Origin: Athripsodes cinereus
Lineage: Eukaryota > Arthropoda > Insecta > Trichoptera > Leptoceridae
Assembly (NCBI GenBank): GCA_947579605.1
Contig: OX388319.1
Location: forward strand, 2,418,001-2,482,000
Reading direction: 5' to 3'
DNA: 64,000 nucleotides
In this document: one piece after another, positions 52,549 to 62,994 of the stretch
How positions within the stretch are numbered: the first letter of the stretch is position 1
Layout: every line of letters starts with the position of its first letter
Notes under the pieces: generated by a model
Seen by the model: the letters and a program-made list of their open reading frames with translations, nothing else
Database searches by the model: none
What the model was told of the DNA's origin: nothing
Made by a program: the position numbers and the translations under genes

Positions 52549-53149
52549 TATGGCATCCTTGAGGTCATATCATAAGTAAACGACACTTTACAACTTTTCC
52601 ATAAATATTCATACTTGCAAAACATACAGTAGCTTTCCTATATAATCCCGTCATGAATAAAAAAAGTCTCTATAGACACATTTAATTTTTGTATTCACAC
52701 CATCTGACAAACTTGAATCCAAATAATGGCAGTTGGATATAGAAAACGACTATAAATTCTAAAGTTAATTTCATTCAACTATCGCAAAATATCTCCAAAA
52801 CTGTCTAATGAAGCTAAACCGAAAAACTAAACAATATGATATCGAAAGGCAATGATGAACATAGTAGAGCGAAGGAAGTTGGCAGTGAGCCAAATATATT
52901 CAATACGTGTCCGATGCACGTGAAGAATACTGGATATATTCAACTTTCCTGAATCGACTATTGTAACGAGAAGAATGGATGATAGAAAGCAGAAGACAAG
53001 AAATTGATAAGGAGTTTATTTTCAAGCCGTGAATTTCACTTGTGACCACGTGAAACAGTGAGTAAAAAAAACAGAATCCTTCTAACCTGCAAACGGAAAT
53101 TGGAGAAAGTACGTCACATCCTCTCACTAAGCAATATTTTTTGTCGAAT
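52549..53149. other. Anonymous sequence
   Basis: No supported feature. Confidence 0.5.
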
Positions 53150-53228
53150 TAAAGGTGCAGTAGTTAGGCAGCGGTAAGAATCTAACCCAGGATCTCTCGA
53201 TCGAAAGTTTGAGACACAACCATCAAGC
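53150..53228 (-). repeat. tRNA-like SINE head, degenerate
   Basis: On the minus strand: TGGTAGCTTGATGGTTGTGT, CTCAAACTTTCGATCGAGAG and ATCCTGGGTTAGATTCTTAC. The A-box-like TAGCTTGATGG and B-box-like GGGTTAGATTC are separated by a tRNA-like distance. No tail could be matched. Confidence 0.5.
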
Positions 53229-53889
53229 TACCAACAAACATGAATCTGTTTCATCTCATCCTGTGTTCCCAAAATAAATAATTCAACATAAGAGGATGTT
53301 TGAGTATACATTAAAACTCATGTATTCTTCTAAGTAACTCCCAGTTGTGAGTCTTGCTCTAAATTGATTAAGTTCAAATTGTATTAAAAAGTAAATGGTT
53401 TTGGAATTAATGAAATTTTAACGAAATAAAGATCACTTTTACTTGTACAAAGATACTTTGATTCATTAATGAATAGTTTCAACGAAAATTCTCCAATTTA
53501 ATTAAAAATATTTGCCGAAAAGGGAAAAGTTTAAAGAGCCAACAAACGAAAGGTTTCCGAGAAATCTGCTTATATTGTAAAGCCAAGAAACCAACGATTG
53601 ACCAAAACTCACATAACCTCCGATAAAGAGTTATTTACAAAATACATTCAATATCAGTGACTACTCAGCCACACGAGCCCAAAAATAAAATGATAGGTAT
53701 ATTTTCGTGACCAAAAAATCAAAACTTTTGAGACACATTGAACGTAAGATGTTGCTTCTTAGCAGTAATGAGACCTGCAAATCCCGCGATACATACAGCA
53801 AAGTTTGTTGAAGAAGCAGGTAATAACCAAAGTAATTTCAACAATGTACGATATTTTTCATCTTCAAATAAAGATTTTGCATTTTACTG
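53229..53889. other. Anonymous sequence
   Basis: No supported feature. Confidence 0.5.
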
Positions 53890-54225
53890 GATTTTTCACA
53901 CCTACGTGGGGTAGTCAGCAAACCAGCTGCATGTAATTTACATGCAATCTGCACTCTCCGTGCCAACAAAAAAATTAGATATTTAGGATAGATATCAAAC
54001 TTCATTGCTGAGCTTAGTATTGACGAGAGGCCCACCTCCAACCAGATATCTAAAGAGTCGTTAACTCCCATTTATCCGAACATTCAGACCCAAGTTGTCC
54101 TCACGCGTGATTTTAATATGTTAAATGTCTATATTTTTTCGAAAACCTGCCTTTTATATGACACTCGAAAACTTACAAAAAAGAGTTGACCAACTCTTTG
54201 CCGGGGGGGGGGGTGCTCCATGGCA
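53890..54225 (-). repeat. TAG-tail repeat split by a 92-bp insert
   Basis: Left blocks (ACGTGGGGTAGTCAGCAAAC, GCATGTAATTTACATGCAAT) and right blocks (TTTTCGAAAACCTGCCTTTT, CTCTTTGCCGGGGGGGGGGG) are separated by 54021-54112, a sequence shared with 50995-51090. The G11 run inside is unusual and may be a sequencing artefact. Confidence 0.65.
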
Positions 54226-55004
54226 CAAATATATCTGATGTCCGCAATTGATTCCGAAAAAAAGAACAATATGAACTGTGAAGTTTGATTTCATTGATTT
54301 TTCTTTCGCAACGAAATGTGACTTTTACTGGCCACACCACTGCAAGTTCAATAGCATCAAACCGAACAGAGTTCAAACGGAACGTTCTCGAAGGCAAAAC
54401 GAACAGCAAAGGTAAATTTCTAAAAAGATACATAGGAGAGAAAAAGAAAGACATGGAAACTGAATAAAAAATTCAACAGAACTACGAAATACGTAGAAGA
54501 TACGAGGAGTACCTACTTTGCTACTCATAATACCAAAACAGAAAGAGATGACAACATATTATTATTACATAATAAAATGTCTCACGTACAGAAGAAAGAG
54601 AGAGAGAAGAAAACGAAATAATGCACGATGAATAAGGAATCGAGAGATACCGCACCGTAACGATAGAAAAAGACGGGGATATAATATAATATTATTGTCT
54701 ATGGAAGGTAAAATTAAATAATAGTTGTTCTCTTTACAAAACCGTAGAAATATTTGATATTGATTCGGGTAAATGCAGTTTTTCTTTGCAATGAAACTTT
54801 TATTGCCTTTGGTTAAGGAAGTGAATACTAGTCGAGATATTGAATTTTGTTTCGAAATACTTTTGCAATGAGCATGGTATGAAAAAAATTTAAATATAAC
54901 AGAAAATCTATGGAATACGGTCACAATGTCTTTACTTAACCTTATAATGCTAGTTTCATGTGTAAAATTTATATTACGTAAATTGTTAAAATAACGCTGA
55001 TATT
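54226..55004. other. Anonymous sequence
   Basis: AT-rich. The open frames at 54173-54454 and 54565-54924 (minus) have no recognisable content. Confidence 0.45.
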
Positions 55005-55062
55005 TGCGACCGTCGGTTCTCGGTGGAAGTTCATGTTAATTTAATGTTTTTACGACACAAAA
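55005..55062 (+). repeat. Penelope-like terminal repeat fragment
   Basis: CGACCGTCGGTTCTCGGTGG then AAGTTCATGTTAATTTAATG matches the direct repeats at 31438 and 31508. Confidence 0.45.
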
Positions 55063-55639
55063 AACAATCTCTTTATTGGCAAAGGAATATCAGTCCTTTA
55101 TCGTATATCTGTAATTGTAATTAACTGAATATAATTAAGATCCTGTTACGCCAAGGTTTTTCATCAAGTTCCCAAAACCAACAGGTACCTACCTACATTA
55201 TAGATATTTAAAAGGACGAAAAGATTTAAAGGATGTAGATATTATACATAATTTATTATTAATAAATTCTTCATACACGAATCTCAATTAGCGTGTAAGC
55301 AAAAAGAAACAGGTTTGAGAGGATTCACATTTTATTATTTATATCTATAACTACGTTATTATTTTAGCCGTGACATTATTGGCACTTTAAACAACAATGA
55401 TTTCTATAAAATATTTATGTTTTTTTTAAATGACTATCAATAAATTGATATTTTTTTAATAAATCGTATGATAAGGTCATGCATATAAATTCCATGTCCA
55501 TTTAGACAGTAAAAATATATTATGATTTAAGGTAGAAAAAAATTGTGTATGGATCAGCCGAAATGGCGTTGGCTTACAGCTTTACAACTGTGATGATTCC
55601 AGCAAGATTTGTCTTAATGCTTTTTTTAGATATACCTAT
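55063..55639. other. Anonymous sequence
   Basis: No supported feature. Confidence 0.5.
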
Positions 55640-55720
55640 CGAGGCTTTGTTGTGAACCCAAATACAACCTTATACACCTTTCACAATATGCGCAAAGCTT
55701 GTGTCGTGAAAGGGGTTTAT
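55640..55720 (-). repeat. tRNA-derived SINE, tail only
   Basis: GAACCCAAATACAACCTTAT, ACACCTTTCAC and GCTTGTGTCGTGAAAGGGG are the reverse complement of the SINE tails at 17250-17340 and 60965-61045. The tRNA head is missing. Confidence 0.75.
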
Positions 55721-55919
55721 GTATTTGTCGTTTATTTAATAATCATGATTCTGTTCGCTTTGCTTACCCCACAAAGAATGCGACTTAAAGCGATGAATAG
55801 ATTTGATAATATATAATCTTCCTCACTAAAGTATGGTTCGACATGTTAAAGGCTCTACCGCATTAATATGAATAAATAAATAAATCATTATGAAAAATAG
55901 AAAACAGATATGGAAAACA

Positions 55920-56035
55920 GGAAGAAGACGAATTTCAGGTTGGCAATACGAAAAAGTGAACACGAATCCAAAGAGTTGAGGAGCTTTCTCAACTAACACA
56001 AGACAGTGAGACTTGTGCCAGAACGATAGATAGAT
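55920..56035 (+). pseudogene. RTE-type LINE C-terminus, decayed
   Basis: The frame reads EELSQLTQDSETCARTIDR and a stop, aligning with LRRAAQDRDKFAEVIANVGG at 22978-23295. Upstream, GGAAGAAGACGAATTTCAG matches the RRR.SW region. A GATAGATAGATAG tail follows. Confidence 0.5.
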
Positions 56036-56894
56036 AGGACCTGACTAGGCATTCAAATAAAACTAAAAAAAAACTTCTCCATTTGTCGTGTGGGATTCCC
56101 CGAATTTATGATAAAAACAACAGACATAATTTACTATTTTTGGAATGTCGCATCAGAAATAGAGACGACATTGTTTTTCAATCGAGTAATTAATTTTATT
56201 TATTTCTCTCCGTCTAACATATTAATTCTAGGCGCCTATGTTGTGTTAATTGCCGGGATCTAGCCATAAATATAAAAATAACAAAAGAAAAACAAAAAAA
56301 AAAACAAATAATATATGATGCAACTAGTTTTGAGCCCGACATCATATCTAAATTAAGGGTGTGCTATAGCGCCAGAAATTTTGGAAATGGGGTGTACTAC
56401 AGATTTCTCCCACCGCGCGATCTTCATCTTCCATTTCCCCGCAGTTGTTTCCCCGCTAGGAAGTAAAATCAAACGAACAAAAATCATGTTGGAATTCCGT
56501 TAGAATACGTCGTAGGTTAGTTATTGCGAATAGGCTATACATGGCGTCAAACGATAAACTTTGAGATTTTGTATTTTTTTGTTTATATACAGATTCCGTA
56601 ACTCAAAACAATTTAATGAACTAAAGAAGTTTTAGTGTAGATATCTTCAATTAATTTTTTACTGGTTTCCATACTAACACAGATTTTATCCCATATTTTT
56701 CATGAAAATTTCATAAATTTTGCCTGATGGAAAATGCTATTTTATTGAACCTAAGACGGAAAATATCAGCTTACTTAGTTAAAATACTCCGCGAAATCTC
56801 CAGTAATGGCTAGGTCCCCCAAAAATTTCAGTAGCTTTTCGAGTATTCTATAAAAGGTGGTTGTTCGTAAAATCTCACGAATAAGACAGTAAAT
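56036..56894. other. Anonymous sequence
   Basis: No supported feature. Confidence 0.5.
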
Positions 56895-57050
56895 TAACAG
56901 CTTCAATTCAGCGACGAGGCATGCCACCCATCCTGAATGTCCTATTTATTATTCGCACGAAGAGGATAATCATCATGTTTATAACTTACAACTGAGTATG
57001 CTGGCTACCCCACTTGTGGGTTACGCCGCGATGGTATAGTAATAGTAGAA
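56895..57050 (+). repeat. TAG-tail repeat, 3' half, plus orientation
   Basis: GCCACCCATCCTGAATGTCC, GCTGGCTACCCCACTTGTGG, GTTACGCCGCGATGGTATAG and TAATAGTAGAAG. It is one of the two clearly plus-oriented copies. Confidence 0.7.
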
Positions 57051-57524
57051 GTGCCTAACACTTTCGAATCCAAACTACTCGACAAACATAACTCTAAAGT
57101 AACTCGATTATTTATTTGATATAAATGATTTATCTTGATAATTCTCGCTTGTGATATTATAAAATATTGTTATGAGTACAATAAAGCGTATGTATTGTGA
57201 TTACATTGTAAATTTTGTTTGATATTTAAATAAACCTAACGATGCTATTTACACATTTTTATTATGCCATTGTATTAGGCAGTTTTTTTTATCGTGTTGT
57301 TGTCTAGATTTTTTTCCTCCACGAAGATCTTACATCAAGGTCGAGTAATTGTTGTACCTATAAAAAAAACTATGCACATCATTTTGTACCGTGTACACCT
57401 ATGAAGATCATATCAGATGATATTAAATTTAAAACTTATTATAATATTTTAAAATCGCTTCCTTATAACGAAGAATAATACCCTCACTCTTTTTCGCAAA
57501 TTTCGGATGAGGCAGATATTCGAA
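57051..57524. other. Anonymous sequence
   Basis: No supported feature. Confidence 0.5.
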
Positions 57525-57620
57525 AAAAATCACGATATCAAACATGATTTTAACGAATACTTCTGCCTTTTACGGGAGACTTGAAAAATACAAAAAAAGG
57601 GTGATATGCCTTATCCCATT
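57525..57620 (-). repeat. TAG-tail-related repeat, also at 475-565
   Basis: ATATCAAACATGATTTTAAC, GAATACTTCTGCCTTTTACG, GGTGATATGCC and TATCCCATTC parallel 475-565. In both places a CR1-like end follows. Confidence 0.5.
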
Positions 57621-57649
57621 CCAGACACAATAATTTACTGTGTACTGGG

Positions 57650-57790
57650 TTTGTTGCAAGACATCGCATTCTAGCGATAAACTCACCATCTGTACATTAA
57701 ATTTTATAACCGATATTTTTATAAACTTTGTATTTATTTTAAATATTGTAACCAATGTATAGTGAAGGATAAAATAAATAAATAAAAGGG
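57650..57790 (+). mobile_element. CR1-like family C 3' end
   Basis: GGGTTTGTTGCAAGACATCG, CATTCTAGCGATAAACTCAC and CAATGTATAGTGAAGGATAA. It is more diverged than 41733. Confidence 0.7.
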
Positions 57791-57837
57791 CATTTAACTT
57801 CTAAAATTTATAAGGAATGAAAATATGCCACAAATTA

Positions 57838-57912
57838 TGCTGAATGTCTTAATTTTTATTTACTTGGAGGGGACAGCAGCTAGTATGTTTATTACATGCA
57901 GTTAGTGTACAT
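57838..57912 (+). repeat. TAG-tail repeat fragment, plus orientation
   Basis: GGAGGGGACAGCAGCTAGTA then TGTTTATTACATGCAGTTAG. Confidence 0.5.
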
Positions 57913-57964
57913 ACTCTCGTTCAAGCTATTTAACATCTTGGATTGGAGGTAAATCATCCACCCT

Positions 57965-58310
57965 GTGTAACTGTGCCTTATAGTCTACAAAGCTTTAAAC
58001 AAAATGGCACCTCAGTCACTTTCTGAGCTCTGTGTTCTCAAAACACCTGCAAGTAGACCTCTACGCTCAGCTAAGACATCCACCAACATGATGGACGAAA
58101 ATAACAGATCAAACAAGTCCTGCTTCTATGATAGGGCTTTTGACGTCGCAGGACCCGTCATTTGGAACCGTCTCCCCGAGGACTTTCGTAAAAAACCAAT
58201 CGGTAACAACGTTCAGGAGCAAGTTGAAGACATCGCTTTTCCAACATAGTTTCCCGCGCCCTTGAGATAGATGCTTCATTAAACGGCGCCGAATAAATTA
58301 TCCAAAATAC
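57965..58310 (+). mobile_element. CR1-like family A LINE 3' end
   Basis: Closely matches 571-930 from ACTGTGCCTTATAG through the family A UTR (CGCGCCCTTGAGATAG, CATTAAACGGCGCCGAATAA). Confidence 0.75.
58004..58249 (+). pseudogene. Reverse transcriptase C-terminus, frameshifted
   Basis: From ATG 58004 the frame reads MAPQSLSELCVLKTPASRPL, then RAFDVAGPVIWNRLPEDFRK. After the LPEDFRKK block it shifts frame relative to the 609-866 copy, so the true tail is lost. No catalytic residues are included. Confidence 0.75.
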
Positions 58311-58852
58311 ATATAAACATGCACCCAATAGATATCTTAAATTTTAATTCTTTGCGACTTTGCAAACAATAAAGGGGTGAAAAAAAAACAAAATACCCAA
58401 TACGAAAATAAAAATCGTCTACAACCTATATATCAAGTCTTTAAAAATTATCTCCCAACAACAGGACATAAAGTAAATTGTATGAGATGTCAAAACTTCC
58501 AAACACCCCCACCTGCCAACTTAGTTTGGAGACACTCTTCTCCTAGACTAGACTACAAGTAAAACAACAATTTGGCTACAAACGTAATATAACAGCACTG
58601 GGGTCGTCCATTGTGTGTGTAACCTTTTCGTTGATGTAACACATGAACGGTCACGTTGTCAGTTGTTTCGAACAGAATGTTGTTCTGTTTCGTTTTACTA
58701 AAGGTGAACCTCTAATGATGTGTGAATTAGAGTGGTAAAAGTAAAAATAAATTATAATCTGATAAATATTTGATCGAAACAATATGTCACAGATTCTGCA
58801 TGTCTTTTATTATAATTGACACAGAAAGAACAACTTGCATGTCTTCTTCCTA
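58311..58852. other. Anonymous sequence
   Basis: A-rich start after the LINE. The 61-codon frame at 58377-58562 is lysine/asparagine-rich and unrecognised. Confidence 0.4.
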
Positions 58853-58930
58853 AAGTGTCATGTCAGGTCCCCCCGACGTCGGCTATCACCCTGGCATAGG
58901 TTTCTCTATCCTGTGCTAGCCGGAACAGCT
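58853..58930 (-). pseudogene. RTE-type LINE C-terminus, short
   Basis: The minus strand reads LFRLAQDRETYARVIADVGG and T, followed by a stop and AGGAAGAAG. It matches the end of 22978-23295. Confidence 0.65.
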
Positions 58931-58972
58931 ACATTACTATTATTTGTCAGTTTATTCGTCACCACACTTGGA

Positions 58973-59072
58973 TAATACCCCACAAGTGGGGTAAACATCA
59001 TCTGCCATTTACAGGACACTCAAAAATTTACGGAAAAGAGTGGCCAACCAACTGTTTGCCGGTTGCTCTGTT
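58973..59072 (-). repeat. TAG-tail repeat with internal deletion
   Basis: ACCCCACAAGTGGGGTAAAC is joined directly to CATCTGCCATTTACAGGACA and CTCAAAAATTTACGGAAAAG. The middle ~120 bp are missing. Confidence 0.6.
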
Positions 59073-59089
59073 ACTACATTATACCACGG

Positions 59090-59150
59090 CATATTTATTT
59101 ATTTACAAATATTTACGGCCAAAGCCTTTTACATGTTAAACCTCTGTATA
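59090..59150 (-). mobile_element. LINE 3' terminus, minus
   Basis: ATTTATTTATTTACAAATAT then TTACGGCCAAAGCCTTTTAC. It lies head to head with the plus-strand RTE fragment that follows, so it is a separate insertion or the flipped part of one. Confidence 0.5.
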
Positions 59151-59159
59151 CATACAAAA

Positions 59160-59540
59160 AAGTACTTGAAAACAAGTGTCTTAGAAGGATTTTGGATGTC
59201 AGATGGTATGAACATGTTACAAATGATGCTGTGCGCCGGCGCACCCAGCAGAGACCTGTAATCTCCGTAATACAGGAGAGACGATGGTCCTGGCTGGGAC
59301 ATGTTTTGAGAATGCCTAATGATAGTTGGCCAAAAAGAACACTGTTCTTCCGTCCGCAGGGGTTCCGTCGGCCCGGGCGTCCCTCTTTCACAATGCACCG
59401 TTCCTATGACAACGATATCAGAGCGCAAGGAATGTCGTGGAAAGAGGTGAGGCAATTGGCACAGAGACGCTCTGAATGGAGGAGGCTGGTTTCTGCCCTC
59501 TGCTCCCGAGAGGAGCGTTGAGGGCGATGATGATGATGAT
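59160..59540 (+). pseudogene. RTE-type LINE C-terminus (EWRRL family)
   Basis: The frame reads KCLRRILDVRWYEHVTNDAV, RRWSWLGHVLRMPNDSWPKR, RPQGFRRPGRPS, YDNDIRAQGMSWKEVRQLAQ, RRSEWRRLVSALCSREER and stop (59519-59521), then GATGATGATGATGAT. It is the longest open copy of this family here. It has no catalytic domain and is 5'-truncated. The minus-strand frames over it are shadows. Confidence 0.85.
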
Positions 59541-59571
59541 ACATACAAAACATGTAAACAAAGGAAAGATA

Positions 59572-59757
59572 TTATACCAAAAGTAGAATAGCCAGCAGTA
59601 AACAAAGATGCAGACACTCAGGATGGGTGGTAGGTAACCCTCATCGCTTAATTTGAGAAAAAAATCTCCTTAATTTTTTCGAACATTCGCCTTTTACGGG
59701 AGACTCAAAAAACTAACGGAAAGAGTGGGAGAACGATTCTTCGCAAGGTTCTCCACG
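59572..59757 (-). repeat. TAG-tail repeat
   Basis: AGACACTCAGGATGGGTGGT, CTCATCGCTTAATTTGAG, TTTCGAACATTCGCCTTTTA and GCAAGGTTCTCCACGG. Confidence 0.65.
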
Positions 59758-59844
59758 GTTGTCAATGACCTAAGAAGACGTCTCCTTCTCGTTGCTTAGT
59801 AAATAGTAGAACGAAACGCTTGATTCAATTCATCCAATTATGGA

Positions 59845-59960
59845 ATTCTACTACTTGTGTACCAATACTAAAAAATACAAACTTTACATAATTATGCCTG
59901 ACGATGAGGGCGTTTGCTATCGAAAACCGGCTCACAAATTAGTAATGCAACCAGTGGAAC
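59845..59960 (+). repeat. Module B plus hammerhead-like motif
   Basis: TTATGGAATTCTACTACTTG is module B of the A-B repeat. At 59895 on, GCCTGACGATGAGGGCGTTT, GCTATCGAAAACCGGCTCAC resembles the Penelope-type CTGANGA...GAAA..CCGG core. Confidence 0.4.
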
Positions 59961-60028
59961 AACTAGATATTTAGTTTCATTTTATTGTATTGTTTTCTGT
60001 CAAAACTCACTTGGTCTAATGTAATTAA

Positions 60029-60711
60029 GGCCCCCGTTTAGCAAAACCGGTAAAATTTTCTATTTTCAACAAATTTGATAGAAAAACTGCCAAAACTTGT
60101 TGACCCTTGCAAACATATTGATTTGATAAAATAAAAAATCAAATATTTATTACCAATATTAGTTTTTTACTAAAAAATAAATAAATCGCAGACTGACGAG
60201 ATTATTTGTAAAATATATATATTTTTTATTCATCCTATCAAGCATATAAATATTATAGTTTTTAGCAAACTTTTTTTAGTATACAAAAAAAAATGTTCAT
60301 GTGGTGATTTTTGGTTTCAAAATATGAGAAATTTAGCAAAAAAATATTTTTTAAGTTGGTCAATATCTATTAAAAAAAACAAAAAAAAATAGATTTTTTT
60401 GTTCTATAATTGTAATAACTATCTAAATATTCTCAATATTAAAATAAATATATGGAAATTTGTAGGATTCTCGTGCATTGATGTACCAAACACACCCCCG
60501 AATTCGATTTTTAGAAATATGCTTTTTTATAAACGGATACTATGAAGCTAAAATCAAGTTTTTTTTTAAAGTTAAAGTTTGATATTGGTAATAAATATTT
60601 GTTTTCATATTTTATCAAATCAAAATGTTCGTAGGGTCAACACGTTTTGAGAGTTTGTGTACCAAAATTGTTGAAAATTGAATATTTTATCGTTTTTGCT
60701 AAAGGGGCCCC
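60029..60711. mobile_element. TTAA-flanked MITE with ~130-bp inverted arms
   Basis: Arms 60029-60159 and 60582-60711 are reverse complements with moderate divergence (left GGCCCCCGTTTAGCAAAACC, right inward GGGGCCCCTTTAGCAAAAAC). TTAA flanks both ends (60025-60028 and 60712-60715), as for piggyBac-type targets. Neither end starts with the CCC common in piggyBac, so the superfamily remains open. The centre is AT-rich and non-coding. Confidence 0.8.
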
Positions 60712-60892
60712 TTAATAGCTAACAAAATATTTCGCACCACAATTAATTAATGTGCACTATAGAACATTATTAATTACCATTCAATGTTATAACAAAGATA
60801 ATTAATGAATTATGCATGCATCAGATGCAACATGTAATCCTGTAATACAAAAGTATAATTTATAATTTTGATACAAAATTATAATAATTTGA

Positions 60893-61078
60893 GTTCGTCG
60901 GTAGCCTGGAGGTAGAGTCTCGGCCTCGTGAACAAGGGGTCCGTGGTTCGATACCAGGTGCCGGCAAACTCCCTTTTCACGACACACGCGTTTAGTAGCT
61001 TACTGTGAAAGGTGTATAAGGTTGTATTTGGGTTTATAACAAACAAAAACCCAGATATACCTTTTTTAAAAAAAAATA
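60893..61078 (+). mobile_element. tRNA-derived SINE, complete copy
   Basis: GTTCGTCGGTAGCCTGGAGG (A-box side), GGTCCGTGGTTCGATACCAG (B box), CTCCCTTTTCACGACACACG, GTGTATAAGGTTGTATTTGG and an A-rich tail. It matches 17182-17358 along its length. Acceptor-like ends GTCGGTA and TGCCGGC can pair over 7 bp. Polymerase III transcription is expected from the boxes, as known for such SINEs. Confidence 0.8.
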
Positions 61079-61080
61079 AG

Positions 61081-61319
61081 ATTTGATTTGACTATTTCAC
61101 TTATTTTAGAGGCATTGACTATGTAACAATTACGAGACATTTTCAAATAAAATATTTAAAACTTGAATCACTATGTTTATTTGTTACATTAATTTAAATT
61201 ACGCTATAGTCTTGAAAAGCTCGTCAATGGTGCAAGTGCACTGAAATCGCGATAGCGTAATTTAAATTAATGTAACAAATAAACATAGTGATTCAAGTTT
61301 TAAATATTTGATTTGACTA
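61081..61319. repeat. 58-bp perfect hairpin inside 14-bp direct repeats
   Basis: Arms 61150-61207 and 61252-61309 are perfect reverse complements of 58 bp with a 44-nt loop. The direct repeat ATTTGATTTGACTA occurs at 61081-61094 and 61306-61319. It begins directly after the SINE tail. It could be a foldback insertion, a template-switch product, or the source of a long double-stranded RNA. Confidence 0.8.
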
Positions 61320-61435
61320 ATTTTATAAATGTAATACATATTTTGATACCCAATTGTATTTTGTTCTTCACCAATTGTCGTTCATGTTTGTTTGTGTGTT
61401 GCTAATGAGAATTTCGGTGTGTTTTATTTAATAAA

Positions 61436-61571
61436 CTTTTTTTATTTTTCACTGTACATTGGTTACAATATTTCGAATCAATACAAAGTATCATAAAAAT
61501 ATCAGTTATACAATTCAATGTACAAAGGGCAAATTTATCGCTAGAGTGCGATGTCTTCCGACTAACCCGTT
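61436..61571 (-). mobile_element. CR1-like family C 3' end, minus
   Basis: The minus strand reads CGGGTTAGTCGGAAGACATC, CACTCTAGCGATAAATTTGC and CCAATGTACAGTGAAAAATA. Confidence 0.75.
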
Positions 61572-61611
61572 TTATGCATAGTAAATGCATAAGCAAATAA
61601 AATAAAAAAAA

Positions 61612-61795
61612 CATAACATGCATAGACAATTCACACAGATCGAGCTAGTCCCAAATTAAGATTGAATCTTGTATTATGGGTACTAACTCGACGATACACA
61701 TATATACAATGCACTAAACACATATACATGTTACACCCAGACCAAGGACAATTTGAAAACGGTCATTTTTCGTTTTGCCCTGGCCGGGAATCTAT
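61612..61795 (-). repeat. tRNA-SINE body with head remnant
   Basis: GCATAGACAATTCACACAGA, TCGAGCTAGTCCCAAATTAA, CTTGTATTATGGGTACTAAC, then CGTTTTGCCCTGGCCGGGAATC, split here as CGTTTTGCCCTGG and CCGGGAATC. The final part is the beginning (on this strand) of the tRNA head seen complete at 30325-30399, which links the two pieces into one SINE. Confidence 0.65.
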
Positions 61796-62050
61796 AAAAT
61801 AAATAAATAAATAAATAAATAAAAACTTTATTACATATAAATTAACATGTAAAGGGCGGATTTATCGCCTATTGGCGATTTCTGCCAATCAACCCAACTT
61901 TGACAAATAAGTGAAATATAAATATAAAAAAAACGTATAATGTACTTGATGTACGTGTTAAGTATAATATATACATACATAAATATAGATAAATAATATA
62001 ATATGTAATACATACGAATAAATACATACATCTATATAAAATAAATAAAA
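61796..62050 (-). mobile_element. CR1-like LINE 3' end (family E), minus
   Basis: On the minus strand: GTTGGGTTGATTGGCAGAAA, TCGCCAATAGGCGATAAATC and an (AATA)n tail. The hairpin is ATCGCC/GGCGAT. The 61796 boundary interrupts the SINE head, so this LINE probably inserted into the SINE. Confidence 0.7.
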
Positions 62051-62059
62051 TAATATCTA

Positions 62060-62170
62060 ATAATTCAAGAGTTTTTGTGTTTACGCTGTGGAAATCCATT
62101 TTTAATTTTATTAAATAAAATATAAAAATATATTATTGAGCACTGTTTAATCTCCACAATGTTAGGTTAG
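62060..62170 (+). repeat. Repeat shared with 44310-44480
   Basis: TTCAAGAGTTTTTGTGTTTA and an inverted GAGCACTGTTTAATCTCCAC parallel the 44310 block, but the second part is inverted relative to it. Confidence 0.5.
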
Positions 62171-62814
62171 ATAAAAATAATATCTAGCTAAGATTAGCCA
62201 CCAATAATATCTGAATCGTACCTATTTCTTCGTGGCAGACTGCAATGAACAAGTTTACATACACCCATCCAATTATCAAAAACGATCGTTAAAATCAGGC
62301 AAAAAACATAGCTCATTATAAAAATGTTTATTTATAAATAAGAAAAATATTATGAAGTTTGCAATAAATAAAAAAAAAGTATGAAATCATGCAACGCTTA
62401 TTATCTCATCGAAAACCGGAGCTATACAATACAATAGACTTTAGTCTTAATAGTTGATACAACCTTAGTTGGTAACAACGTTCCCTTGTTCATTGGTGAA
62501 CTATTAATAAACCAAATGCTCGCATGAAACTATAATCAATAGAAATAACTTGTTTATTTATCCAAATAATGAAATGTTTTTTAAATTTTATTTTAATTCA
62601 AAATCTTATATTAATTCTACTATTGACTTATTATTGACACACTCTTTTTTCTATACTCACCATTTTATATCTTGACTCGAAAACCGTGATTGACTTTTTT
62701 CTTTTGACAATTTACTTTTAGTTCTACTAGGTACATACCTATACTTTAATTATTATAATCTGACTCATTTTTTTTTTCTTTGTTTGTCTAATTATTTTGG
62801 ATAAATGCATATAC
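62171..62814. other. Anonymous sequence
   Basis: AT-rich with no supported feature. Confidence 0.5.
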
Positions 62815-62905
62815 CTGCTTATTTAGAGATACCTGACATTTACAAGATACATATATAAAAGTTTTGGAAAAGAATGGGATGCCTGTTCATTTCATTGCCA
62901 ATGTC
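62815..62905 (-). repeat. TAG-tail repeat, 5' part, diverged
   Basis: ACCTGACATTTACAAGATAC and GAAAAGAATGGGATGCCTG. The match is weak. Confidence 0.35.
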
Positions 62906-62994
62906 TCCACCAACCAAGTAAACAAAATAACGAAAATCTGGTATGGTAAAAAAAGCATACATAATTATGAACTTATCGTGGAGGTTTGGTGAGG

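Noticed and set aside
54565..54924. A 119-codon minus-strand frame
   Set aside because: Phe/Leu/Ile-rich composition expected by chance in AT-rich DNA, with no domain recognised.
59129..59617. A 162-codon minus-strand protein
   Set aside because: It lies antisense to a clear RTE LINE reverse transcriptase tail and has no motif of its own.
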